From the NCBI GenBank assembly GCA_001574975.1, contig KQ965733.1, forward strand, positions 747,012-811,011: a stretch of DNA of 64,000 bases, given 5' to 3'. The notes beneath the pieces were generated by a model. The model was not told the DNA's origin. It did no database searches and saw nothing but the letters and a program-made list of their open reading frames with translations. A program made the translations under genes and the position numbers. The DNA is from Gonapodya prolifera JEL478 (lineage: Eukaryota > Monoblepharomycota > Monoblepharidomycetes > Monoblepharidales > Gonapodyaceae). Positions 54,378 to 64,000 of the stretch are shown here, piece after piece. Position 1 is the first letter of the stretch, and every line of letters begins with the position of its first letter.

Positions 54378-54870
54378 ACAAGAGTGACAACACACACATG
54401 CGCAGAACGAGTCGTTCAGTGATGGTCTTCATCGTGGACAGGTAGAAGCTGCCAAGCCCGGCGAGCGTGGCGTGGAGGGGGTCGCCTGGCGGGCGTGTCG
54501 TGGGAGTGGGGGTGGGAGTGGCCGCAGCGGCGGTGGTGGTTGTGGTGGGATTGGAGGAGGAGGGGGAGGAGGAGGAGGAAGGAGACTGGTTTGCGTGTGG
54601 ATTGCGGGGCACGAATGCGCGGATGCGAGGCGGGCGACGTGTTTTGCCCGGTCCTTTGCGTTTGCGTGTTTGTGGGCGCGGTGCGGAGGATGGGTGAGTG
54701 GGAGTGTTTGGAGTGGGAGTGGGGGCAGGAGGAGGGGGGAGAGGCGCAGTGAGGGTGGGGATGGTGACGGTCGATGCCCATGCGGCAATCTGTGCCAGGT
54801 AGTTCATGCGCATGTAGGCGTCTGCGCTGGGCACCTTGAGCGGTTTCGCCGCGCCGGACGTGCGTGGCAT
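53823..54870 (-). CDS. RNase P/MRP subunit, Rpp21/Rpr2/Snm1 family
   Basis: This small zinc-ribbon protein binds the RNA of RNase P or MRP for tRNA 5' or rRNA processing. MPRTSGAAKPLKVPSADAYM and RMNYLAQIAAWAST form the first helix (YMRMNYL is typical). An unusual Pro/Thr/Ser-rich insert of about 80 residues follows, then LGSFYLSTMKTITERLVLRI. After an intron, DPSLKRMTCKRCGVLLVPAT carries the first CxxC. After a second intron full of GA repeats, ITTTCRRCLTPRRLVIAPDH carries the second. The two CxxC pairs form the zinc ribbon. The C-terminus is a Gly-rich run ending CDE. Exon joins are in phase (gtgtgt...cctag, gtgggt...caccag). The start is 305 bases from Oxa1, divergent. Confidence 0.75.
54001..54075. 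repeat. (GA)n microsatellite in the Rpp21-type intron
   Basis: About 75 bases are almost pure gagaga with occasional c or t (purest at about 54040-54075). A second, shorter GA run lies near 54345-54377. Both fall in introns of the minus-strand gene, where they give long CT-rich tracts. Confidence 0.75.
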
Positions 54871-55174
54871 CGTATGGTGGTCGTTGTGATTGGTCGTGAA
54901 ACGACAGAGGTGAAGACAGGCCGCCCTGCTGCGGCCGTGACCGCAGACCACGTCAAGAGAAGGCGACGTGTCTCGTGAAGCCCACGCATCCGACACAAAA
55001 CAAGCGAGCGACACCTGCGCAGTGCGTGTGTGTGTGCGTGTGCTGCAACACAATCGCCAGGCTGCCGCCAAAGCGTGCGTGTTCTCCGTGTTCTCTTCCC
55101 TCGCGCGGCTTCTCCTCTCGCCCCCGCTCACCCACCGCGCGCCTCTCCGCAGCCATCGCCCACCCCACCTCGCA
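54871..55174. promoter_or_regulatory. Shared 5' region of the Rpp21-type (-) and OXA1 (+) genes
   Basis: The 304 bases between the divergent ATGs are GC-rich, with no TATA-like element. A short gtgtgtgtg run (55025-55035) is present. Bidirectional promoter use is inferred. Confidence 0.45.
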
Positions 55175-57621
55175 ATGTCGCAAGTCGCAGCGGCTGTCGC
55201 CCACAGATCAGCGCTCGTCCTGGCGCGCCCGCTGCGGGTCAACCTCTCGCTGCGGCTTCCCGTCCCCGCCCCACACTCCCACTCCCGCTCTCCAATCGCA
55301 CGCCAATCCGCGCGCTCCTTCTCTCTATGGCCGTCTTCTGCGCCATCGCAGTCCAATCCCGCCCCTCCTGCGCCACCTGCCGACTCTGCTCCTTCCTCTT
55401 CCATCCCCGACATCACACCAGTAGACCCAATCCCGCACTCGGAAGCTGCAAGCTCCACGTGGCAGTACATCGCCGACTCGACCGCCTACGTCACCGGGTG
55501 GTCCTCGTGGGGCGCCAAACCCGCACCGCCTGCACCTTCGCCCGACACCGTCCTCGCCGACGCGGCACCCTCCACCAGCACCTCCTCCGACACACTTGAC
55601 CCAACTCCAACGCCCTCACCACCCACTGACCTCTCCCCCCCCGTCGACATCTCCATCTCCCCGCCCGCCGACTTCTCCACGCTCTCCTCCGCGGTGGACC
55701 AGCTCACCGCCCTGGCCACGACAGCCTCATCCACAATCACCTCCGCCGCGACCGACCTCGTCTCCACCACCGCCACCATCCCCCCGACCGCCACACTCCA
55801 CATCGGCACCGTGCGCGAGCTCGGACTAGGCTCCTTCGCCACCCCCGTCGGCTGGCTCGAGAACCTTCTCGAAGCCTCACACGTCCTCACAGGCCTTCCC
55901 TGGTGGGGCACCATCGTCCTCACCACGGTCGCCATCCGCGCCCTGCTCCTGCCCCTCGTCGGGCGCATGCAGCGCAACGCAGCCTTGATGGCCTCCATCC
56001 AACCAACACTCAAACCGATCCAGTCGCGTCTCACCGCGGCCGCCCGCGCGGGGGACAGGCAGGAGCAGATGAAGGCCACCGAGGAGCTGCAGGCCCTGTA
56101 CAAGTTGCACAATGTGAACCCCTTTTCCATGCTCGGGACGGCGGTCGTGCAGATGCCCATTTGGATCAGCTTTTATCTCGCCCTGACGGCAATGGCGGCT
56201 TTGCCCGTGCCAGGGTTTGCAGACGGTGGGATCCTGTGGTTCCACGACTTGACGGCGCCGGATCCGCTCAAGTACGCCCTACCGGCGGTTTCGGCTGTTG
56301 GGTTCTTGGCCGTGTTTGAGGTGAGTCTTTTTTTTGTGTCTCGTCGGGGTGGCGCGTGTTTTGGTTCGGGCTCGTGTGGGGTGGGGTTGGGCTTATCTTT
56401 GGGTTTTTGACGAGTGGAATTTTGTGTCCGTGGTGGCGTGTGGCGTGCCTCGAGTGTGTACTTGTACTCGAGCGGTGGGGGGGTTTCGTTTGTCATGGAG
56501 TGTCAAGTGTTTTTTCATTGTGCGGTTTTATCTGGTGCATATGGGACCGTGCCGGGCGCGAACGCATTCATTTCGACACTCTCTTTGTTTCCCTATTCCC
56601 CGCACTCCCACCTGCACCTTCCCCTTCCACCTTCCCATTCCCTCTTATTCATTTCGACACTCTCTCTTTTTTTTTCCCAATTCCCCCGCTCCCCTTGCAC
56701 CTTCCCCTTCCCTTCCACCTTCCCCCACCCTCTTCCCCTTCCCGTTCCACCTTCCCCCACCCTCTTCCCCCACCCAACCCCTCCCCTTCCTCCTCCCCCT
56801 ACCCCACCACCACCACCACCCACACAGCTCGGCGCCGAAATGAACAAGGCCACGATGCAGCCCGGCATGAAGATGTTCATGCGCGTCATGGCCGTGTCCA
56901 TGATTTGGTTGACGACGACGTTTCCGGCTGTGAGTTGTGCGCGAGGGAGGGAGGGGAGGGTGATGGGTAGGGAGGGGNNNNNNNNNNNNNNNNNNNNNNN
57001 NGGTGGAGTGACGAGTGACTTGCAATCCATTCTCAGCGGAGAGCAACTTCGCCTTGCTCTTTGTTCTCTCGTCGCGCCGCTCACTCGAACCCCCACCTCC
57101 AACCCTCCCACCCTCCCGCCCCGCACCAGGCCATCTTCGTCTACTGGACGACCTCCAACATCTTCACGCTGTTCCAAATCTCCATTTTTCGGCACCCCGC
57201 CGTGCGCAGGCACTACAACATCCCCGACGTGGCCGCGTCCCAACCGCCCCTAGCCGTGCGCGACGCCGGATCGCTCGTCGTTGCTGTCGATAAGGCAGGC
57301 GTCCAGGACGCGTGGAAGATGGTCAAGGAGGTCGAGGCTGAGGTCGCGGCGGAAGAGAAGGTGAAGGTGGATGTGAAGAAAGTCGAGGGCAAACAGGGAG
57401 AGATGGCAGCAAAGGGTGCGGGTGGGGCTGCGCTGACCACCGCGCCGACTGTGACGGTGGACGCTGCACAGATCCTGCCCACCGTGACGATGGAGACCAA
57501 ACCCACCAAGCCCGCGCCCGAGAAGAAATCGACGTCCAAGACCGCGGCGAAGGAGACCAAGGCCAAGGCGGGCTCGACGACGGTCAAGGGCGGCAGCAAG
57601 AAGCAGCGGCAGAAGAAGTAG
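55175..57621 (+). CDS. OXA1: Mitochondrial inner-membrane insertase Oxa1
   Basis: Oxa1/YidC proteins insert membrane proteins such as Cox subunits from the matrix. An Arg/Ser-rich N-terminus without acidic residues (MSQVAAAVAHRSALVLARPL) is a presequence, followed by a long Pro/Ser/Thr linker. The insertase core reads VGWLENLLEASHVLTGLPWW, GTIVLTTVAIRALLLPLVGR, MQRNAALMASIQPTLKPIQS, ELQALYKLHNVNPFSMLGTA, VVQMPIWISFYLALTAMAAL, DPLKYALPAVSAVGFLAVFE. Introns separate LGAEMNKATMQPGMKMFMRV, MAVSMIWLTTTFPA and AIFVYWTTSNIFTLFQISIF. The C-terminal tail is highly basic (KKSTSKTAAKETKAKAGSTT, ending KKQRQKK), fitting mitoribosome binding. The 24-base gap lies in the second of these introns. Confidence 0.92.
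56978..57001. other. Assembly gap (24 N)
   Basis: Unknown bases lie within the intron between the Oxa1 exons ending TTTFPA and starting AIFVYW, in a GA-rich stretch that may have blocked assembly. No coding sequence seems lost. Confidence 0.95.
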
Positions 57622-59304
57622 TTTTCGCTGCTATTGCTACAGGACTTGGAGGAAGGGGGTGATACGCAGGTCGTAGGTCGTAGGTCGTAGGTCGTAATGC
57701 AATGTAACACGGTACACATGGTGGGCACGTGGATCGGGATTGGGATTGGCATTGTATCTTATAATAAATGCGGAATATTCGACGAATAAGAGAGCCGGCA
57801 CGCACAAAAGAAAGGAAATATAATGCATTTTGTTTTTTCATGTCATGCGGACTGTTCTTTCGAAGTTCTCAATTCTCGCTTCTTACAAATATTTGAGCTC
57901 AAACCTCGCATTTTAAATGTAAAATGCGAAGATTTTGGGGTGGGGGGTTGCACGCTCCTTCCTCCCCCAAAACCCACCAACATCCTCCTCAACACGAACG
58001 GGAGGCCCGCAGACCTCTTTCGGCTTTCATGCCACATCGATGAGTCATCTAAGCGTTGAAATCGAGCAATGCGGGTCCCCGTTCAGCCCGTTCTTCCTCC
58101 CCCGATCCAGCATTCCTCAGCAGGTTTACTCATGTTCTGCATCCTGATTCCTGCAGGAAGCCGCTCATCTTCCCGGTATTGCGCTTTTATTTCACTGTAT
58201 CCAGGTTCTGACGTGTCTGAAGGGTCTGACGGTCAAATCACCTCGACTCACGTCGTGGATGCGAAACCATTCCTTTGATTTCAAGTCCTGCAAGGCCCTG
58301 AAACTCTCGCGACGAGCTGATATGGCATGGATATGCTGCTGAAGGGAGTACCAACCCAGCTGCTCATCTCTTGGCTTCAAATCTGTTCCCAAAGTGTCTG
58401 CATTGGGAACGTCCATTGACACTGTAATTCTGTGCCAAGTGACCAGATTTCACCGAAATATTCACGAACGGGTAACTATAACGCTATGAGTGGCAGAGGT
58501 TGTGATGTTTTCTCATCATGCCCTGTCAATCAAGTTGAGAGTCGGAGGTGGGTACACGGTGCGGGTGTCTCTGGAGCTCACTGTGTCTTGCAGGCGGGGT
58601 GCAATGTGGAGATGCCTCCTCGCGGCGCACCCTGGGCAACAGCTTTCGGGGGGGTTTCACTCCCCGCCCAACCCAAAGCCGGCTAAATCTCCACGAGCAC
58701 AAGCATCGGTTCCATTTGGCGAGTTTGGAGTTGGTTCGAGGCCGTCGCAAAACAGCTTTGGTAACACTTTTGCATTCAGGCCCACTTGCGCGAAGAAACC
58801 TCCCTGGCCTCGCACCTCTCGGAAGCCATCAACAGTTTAAGAAGCTCACCCCCCTTGATTGCGCCTGGCCCATAGCACCTCAAGAATCAGTCCGTTTGAG
58901 AATGAATGTGAATTATGACAAATTCATTCAATACATCACTCAACTGTTTGTTTCGTCTTTTCCTCTGCACCCTTTTTATTCGCCCTATTTATTTTCGTTT
59001 CTGTAATAGACATCTGAAGGAGATAATATTGTATCGCGTCTTGATCAGAGCAGCGCGCTGAAGAGGTGGTTGATTTTCTCAACCTGGAAAGCTCGGCGGA
59101 AAGGTGAGTTTGCAGGGATTCCGAGGGATGAAAAGCATCCCACGATATTGGAATTAAAGACTCCCAGGCTTTCAACAACAAGGGTGGCAGGTTGGTCGGG
59201 TTGAGCATGAGGATTCGGAGTACCGGCGACTGCAGCGAAGCACGCGTTGGAGCGGGAGGTGAGATACCGGTACAGCGATCTAAAGGGCATCTTTTTTGCA
59301 ACTC
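57622..59304. other. About 1.7 kb without an assignable gene
   Basis: Just after OXA1, gtcgtag repeats four times (about 57667-57696). Near 57911-57932 a perfect inverted repeat CGCATTTTA/TAAAATGCG has a four-base loop, followed at about 57932-57973 by G-rich and C-rich arms (ggggtgggggg, cctcccccaaaa). A minus-strand frame 58192-58422 (MSMDVPNADTLGTDLKPRDE, SARRESFRALQDLKSKEWF) looks protein-like, but no partner exon or domain was found. Upstream exons of the cyclin-like gene may lie at about 59050-59103, before a gtgagt donor. Confidence 0.45.
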
Positions 59305-60174
59305 ATGACATCGCAACTTATGACATTTTCAGCAAGAGAGTCGGATTATTGGACCATCCTTTGTCGAAAAATTCACCAATTTATCGTGGGACCAACGGGT
59401 CGGCGCTGTGGTCCAAGTACTGAACTCGCCACTGCGGAGCATTATGAGGAGTCAGTGGTCCACGTTGTCCTGCGTCTTGTGGATACAGTTTGCTTGTGCT
59501 TTGACAAACTCGAAGTACAAGACATGCCTGCACTTGTAGTTGTTGTGACGGGACTTGCCGTCAAACTTATCTCTGAGTCTGTAGCTGTACAATACTCGCG
59601 CCTCGCCGCGACGTACCTTCGAGACAGCACAGTACAAATGACGGACCGGCTTCTGGAGATAGAATCACTTGTGGTTTGCCAACTTGGTGCGACATTGTTT
59701 CAACCTGTGACGGCATTCGAATTCTTCGCTTTTCTGGATTTGGAAGACGAAGACGCCCACGTCATTGATCTCGTCCATTTGATATCATGGGTCGCAATGG
59801 TCTCACCTGACGTTCTGCAAATTCAGATGAGCGGGCTGGCAGCAGGGGCATTATTTCTGGCCAAAGTCTTACTCGGACATCCGGAAGCTTGGGTGAGTAT
59901 TACAGCTTTGAAATTCATCTGGATTGTGACGTTTTTACTGAGACACGGCAACGATTTGATGAATTGCTAGACCGCCCGCAATATTCAGAGGTTTGGTTTC
60001 AGCAGTGGGGCTGCAAGGGCGAGCGCACAGCGTGTAAATAAGATCTTGAGAAGCGTTAAAAGTCTTGTGGGGAGGTTTCATGCATATTGGAGTCTCACAT
60101 TTCGTGGGACTTTCTGGATCCGTTATTGCGACGATAGATCTAATACTACGTACATAATGCATATTTACACATGA
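59305..60174 (+). CDS. Cyclin-like protein, divergent
   Basis: Cyclins bind and activate CDK kinases. A plus-strand exon (probably from 59333, after a tttcag acceptor; the first ATG in frame is 59305) reads YEESVVHVVLRLVDTVCLCF, LEVQDMPALVVVVTGLAVKL, ISESVAVQYSRLAATYLRDS, TVQMTDRLLEIESLVVCQLG, ATLFQPVTAFEFFAFLDLED and VSPDVLQIQMSGLAAGALFL. This fits the five-helix cyclin box, with helix 3 (PALVVVVTGLAVKLISES) and the LEIE-x-LVVCQLGATLFQPT-like turn. The Lys/Glu pair of classical cyclins is only partly visible. An in-phase intron (gtgagt...gctag) would add TARNIQRFGFSSGAARASAQ and a tail to TGA at 60172-60174. N-terminal exons are not resolved. Confidence 0.5.
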
Positions 60175-60228
60175 CCGACATTGCGCGGCTCGGCTGTAAG
60201 GGTACTGAAGCGCCCCGTCCCAGGACAA

Positions 60229-63200
60229 CTACCACAGATCCTCCGCACGCACTCGCCGCTTCCGTTTCAGCTCTTCTTCGTGCCGCCGCTCGCGCGCTTG
60301 TTCGTCCCGCGCGCCATCCGAGGCATGGTACAGGTCTTCCACGGAGACGGGGTTGTGCGAGAGACGGGTAGAAGGCGGTGTTGAGGCGTCACGGGGTACG
60401 CGGGAAGCCGACGTGCTTGAGATTTGTCGGTCTCGGTCTCGGTCGCGGTCGCGATCTCGGTCCCCATCGCGAGAATAGGAGCGCAGACGAGAGGCTCGGT
60501 CCGCGTCTTGTTCCCTATCATCATCACGAGTCCCACGTGAACCACCTTTCTCTTGATCCTCGCTCTTCGATTTGTCCTGTGCACGAAAGCCTGAGCGCTC
60601 CTTTTCTCTGTCCCTGTCCCTGTCTTTTTCTCTCACCCGCTCCCGCTCTGTCCCCTCTTTACCACGCCGTTCGCTCTTGTCCACATCCTTCTCCACCCAA
60701 AACGACTCGAAGTCCACTCCGTCCGAATTGCCTTCTTCTTTGCGCCGCTTTGAGTGCTTCCGGTCCCGCTTTGACGAGCTTGCCACCTCTGGCGATTCGG
60801 ACCTCTTTCTAGCCCTCTTCTCAGCCCTCTTCTCCCTGTCGCGATCCTTGTCCAGTTCTTTGGATTTGTCAGTCTTCCGTTTCTCCCGCTTCTCCTCTTT
60901 CCGCTTCCGTCGCCGCTCTCGTCGTGCTGTAGAGTCGTCGCTCTGATCGCCACCGTTACGCTTCGAGGGTTCGTCTGCTTCGACGGAGCTCACGTCCGAT
61001 ATGGCAAAAGGTGACGGACTGGGGCTGCGGCTGCGGAGTCTGGGCCGGGAAGAAATCGCGGGCAACTCTGGCATCACACCAGCAACAACCACGACCTCGC
61101 TGATGACGTCGGGTGCGAATGGGTTTACTGTGCTGCCAGTGTTGCGAGGCGGTGAATGGGGCTTGATGGTTGTTGGAACAGGTGGCGCTGGTGTTGGCGG
61201 CGGCTTCGACGGTTTTTCAGAGGTGCTCGGCTTTGGTCGAACTGTAATTGAAGCATCGGCATCTCCGCCATCGTCATCCTCGTCAAATCCAAGTACAATC
61301 CCAACACGTTTCTTGTTTACGCCGCCGCTTGTGCCGGTCTTTGTCGCCGAGTCGGTTGGTTTTCTCTTAGTGAACACGGGGCGGAAGGATGCAGAATCGG
61401 TGGACAGATCCGCATTCACTGCTTTGGAGGTTGTTGGTGGCTTTGGCGCTTCCGCAGGGACCTGCAGTGCGATGGGCACAATTGTGGGTGCAGTCGCGGG
61501 GTTGACCGGTTGTTCATCGTCATCGTCCGAATCGTCTGAATCGTCCCCATCCCCAAATATGGCCGTAAAAATGTCCATCGAAGGTCGGTCAAGTTTACCC
61601 TCCTCGGGGTCTATCGTTGCGATGTCATCTTCGGGAATCGGTTTCTCCTCCTCTGCGTCAACACTTGCGGCACCTCCTTTCTCGAAAGAGGTCCTGTCTC
61701 CTCCGTCACGAGATCCCTCTAGTTGCTTCTTGATATCCGCACCTATGAAAGTGAAAGACTTTTCGGCAGAATCATTTCCTCGCATTCCGGCAAAACCACC
61801 TCCCACAGTGTCCTCCCTCTCTCGAACGAGTTTGTCCATCACTTCTTGGGCCAGAACTTCCTTCTCGCCATCTCGTTTGGTATCACCTCCCGGCGGTCCC
61901 TCTGGGTGTGGGTCGGGTACATTGAACCGCTTGCATAAAAGACGTGAGGGATAAAAGTTGGTTGCTGTCCGTGTGAGAAGTCCAAACTTGCGCGAAGTAC
62001 TGGGACCAAGAGCTTCTCCCTCGTCCGATTTTGCGTCCTTGTCACCCTCTCGCCGGAACCGCTCTGCAAATCCACCTTTAAGGGGTGCCCAACTTGCGAG
62101 CGCACCTTGCGTACTTCCTGATGTTTGCGCCGCGTTTTTGCTCACTGCCAAACCCGCCATTCTTGCGACTCGAACAAATTCTCCCTCCTCGACTTTTCGC
62201 TCGAGCTCCGACATCCAAGGCGGCGGTGCGGCGAGCGTTTCGTGCATTCCAGCGTACGTCTCCACAAAACGCTTGTAACGAGACTGCTTCGCAGGGTCCG
62301 AAGGGTACGGGAGGGGTTGCTTCAGAAGGTAGATCGCCACGTCCTTCTCAATCAGAGACAGGTCTGGCTCAAGCCCTTTCGAGGCTGTTCCTCCGCCAGC
62401 GGAGGTTCCCGCTGGTTTTTGTCCCGTAGCTCGCTGGGCGGCCTCTAGTGCATTGGCTAACCTTAATTGATCCTCTGGCTTTAAGAGGCCAGCACTGAAC
62501 ACGGAACGATTTGGCGCAGGTATCTTCTCCTCCCCAAGTATATCACGACGGCGATCTGCATCTAGTTGAACAGACGCATACTGAGGCGCTGGAGCAGTGG
62601 CCGCCTCTTGAGATGCAAGAAGAGATCGCTTGTAGCCTGTGGGGAAAATCACGATTTTGGGCGGCGGCGTCTTGAAAACGCGCGGTTGTGGCTTCCAGCC
62701 GGGAGGCAAAGTAGGAGGTGGGAAGTACTTTGTGAAGGTGGCAGATTTAACCACCAGGCGGAATCCTGGAATCCTCGAAGAGGGATCTGTGCGGCCGGGC
62801 GTACCGAGTTGATGTTTGCCTTCGATAGCCCCGGGATGTTCTGGTGGACGGGATCCTTTCCCCAATCCAAACATTCCCGCGACACCGCGCCCACCCAAAA
62901 CCAATCGTTGTTCCTCCTCCTCGTCATCGTTTCCTATTTCATTATGGTATCCACCACGTAGACCTTGGGTCTTTCGTGAAACCCCATTCCATTGTTTACT
63001 GTCCCGAACACCGTAAACGTCGATATCTTCCATATCATTTTCATCCTCGAATGCACCCACACCAAATGCCTCGGTTCTGCGTTGTTTCGACCGACTTTCA
63101 GTTCCATTAGCATCATCGGACAACGGTGCGGATCCACCTTGATGACGCTTCCTCTTCTGACCCCCATAAGCGTCCTCTGCATTTTCAACGCTGGTCTCTG

Positions 63201-64000
63201 GCACGTATCCTATCCCGCGTTGATCAGTTTTGACCTCAAGTCGAGCGAACACTCCCTCCTTTGGGGCAAATGTGTGGCCTCTCGCGTGTTCGTCGTCATC
63301 GCCATCACTTTTGCCACCTTCATCCTCGGAAGTAGCTTTATCGACTGTGCGCTTGATTCGGGGACCGACGCCTTGCCCTTCGCGCCAGCCCATGCGTTTC
63401 AAAATCGCAACTCCGACAGATGATGACGTCGGCACTGGCGCTACAAACGCAGAAAGGAGGGCATCGTTCAGAGGCAGAGTAGTTCTACATTCAAATTTAT
63501 CGTAAATTCGCAGGTGCAGGGCAAGGAAATGATGAGTTTGACTCACGAGGATGATTCCTGACCTTTCCGAGCGCTCTCCAGAGCCTTCCGTCTCGCCATT
63601 TCCCCTTGCGTCCCAGCGAGAATGTCAAATTGGTTGTATTCGTCCTTAACGGCGACTTTGGGACCGAACTCTCGGACGTCGTCCTCGTCCATAAAATCCT
63701 CTGCCGTCTGTTGGACCTTGGCCCGTTCTTTCCGCGATGACACGAACTGGGAGGGAGTCCAGCCCTCCTTTGACCCAACCGTGTTGAAGTACCCCGCAGA
63801 GAACCCGCCAGTGAATGCTCCATGAAAGCGTTTCCGTCCCTTCTCATCCAAAACCTGCAGATAGCCGCATTAATCGAAACTTCTGTTGCTTCAGCGTTGA
63901 AAAAAGTATGGTACGTACCTCTTGTTTCCATACTGGAAGGTATTTATTCCGTTCCTTGCGTGAAGCTTCGTCCAAATCCAGAGGTTGCTCCTTCCCCACC
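60229..64000 (-). CDS. GPATCH1: G-patch domain protein GPATCH1 (5' end beyond the window)
   Basis: GPATCH1 binds the spliceosome late and, through its G-patch, activates a DEAH helicase. Reading inward from the right edge: [20 protein letters not shown], then [55 protein letters not shown] (the conserved DUF1604 block). After an intron comes [14 protein letters not shown] and the G-patch [21 protein letters not shown] long middle part has [35 protein letters not shown] and [20 protein letters not shown]. An Asp/Glu-rich stretch and a C-terminal RD/RE/SR-rich domain ([16 protein letters not shown]) end RRVRAEDLW, with the stop at 60229. Only two introns are visible, unlike most genes here. The first exon(s) lie outside. 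Confidence 0.93.

Noticed and set aside
54256-55470. A 404-codon minus-strand frame read as one protein
   Set aside because: Its first half is antisense to OXA1 coding sequence. Only the part from the ATG at 54870 fits the Rpp21-type protein, and the end runs through an intron.
61001-61954. A 317-codon plus-strand open frame opposite GPATCH1
   Set aside because: It is the exact antisense of a well-conserved Ser/Asp-rich coding region, has no domain, and its openness follows from the codon use of the real gene.

Overview
This window is nuclear DNA from a eukaryote that is most likely an early-diverging, zoosporic (chytrid-type) fungus. The genes are compact and intron-rich, with short GT-AG introns mostly of about 45-130 bases, and many pairs share a short divergent 5' region. 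The gene set is opisthokont/fungal: Ykt6, RAMP4, DIS3, F-BAR/SH3, Vps2, ZC3H15, an Oac1-like carrier, Oxa1, CTNNBL1, GPATCH1 and APC8. A class C receptor with a bacterial-type binding ectodomain, a lineage feature I associate with chytrids, supports this. The species cannot be named from sequence alone. There is one 24-base assembly gap (56978-57001).

Layout: 1-12.7 kb holds a partial Ser/Pro-rich gene, RAMP4 (-), Ykt6 (+), DIS3/RRP44 (-), a small membrane protein (-) and an F-BAR protein with four SH3 domains (+). 12.7-21.3 kb is an AT-richer, gene-poor island with a PIF/Harbinger DNA transposon (14251-17187, matching inverted ends, decayed transposase) and a three-copy repeat that preserves an exon-like Cys motif. 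21.3-32.4 kb holds a coiled-coil protein, an RNF14-like RBR ubiquitin ligase, Vps2 (ESCRT-III), ZC3H15/DFRP1, a mitochondrial carrier, a four-TM MARVEL-like protein and a cytochrome b5. 32.7-46.4 kb holds the class C receptor, an SDR oxidoreductase, an F-box protein, a CaMK-type kinase, a second cytochrome b5 and CTNNBL1. 46.7-64 kb holds ribosomal eL31, APC8/CDC23, glycine cleavage H protein, an F-box gene with an in-frame TAG, an unknown Ser/Pro-rich protein, an RNase P/MRP Rpp21-type subunit, Oxa1, a cyclin-like protein and a 5'-truncated GPATCH1.

The genes do not form one pathway. Themes are ER/Golgi and membrane traffic (RAMP4, Ykt6, F-BAR, Vps2), RNA processing (DIS3, Rpp21, CTNNBL1, GPATCH1), ubiquitin control (RNF14-like, APC8, F-box), mitochondria (carrier, Oxa1, H protein) and heme/redox (two cytochrome b5, SDR).

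The most unusual signal is in the cytochrome b5 gene at 31431-32366. The frame and the heme-binding HPGG motif are restored only if one nucleotide (C at 31780), lying between a perfect acceptor (cactag) and a perfect donor (gtaagt), is used as a single-nucleotide exon. All exon structures here were deduced by eye from conserved protein segments and splice signals, so boundaries of less conserved genes are approximate.
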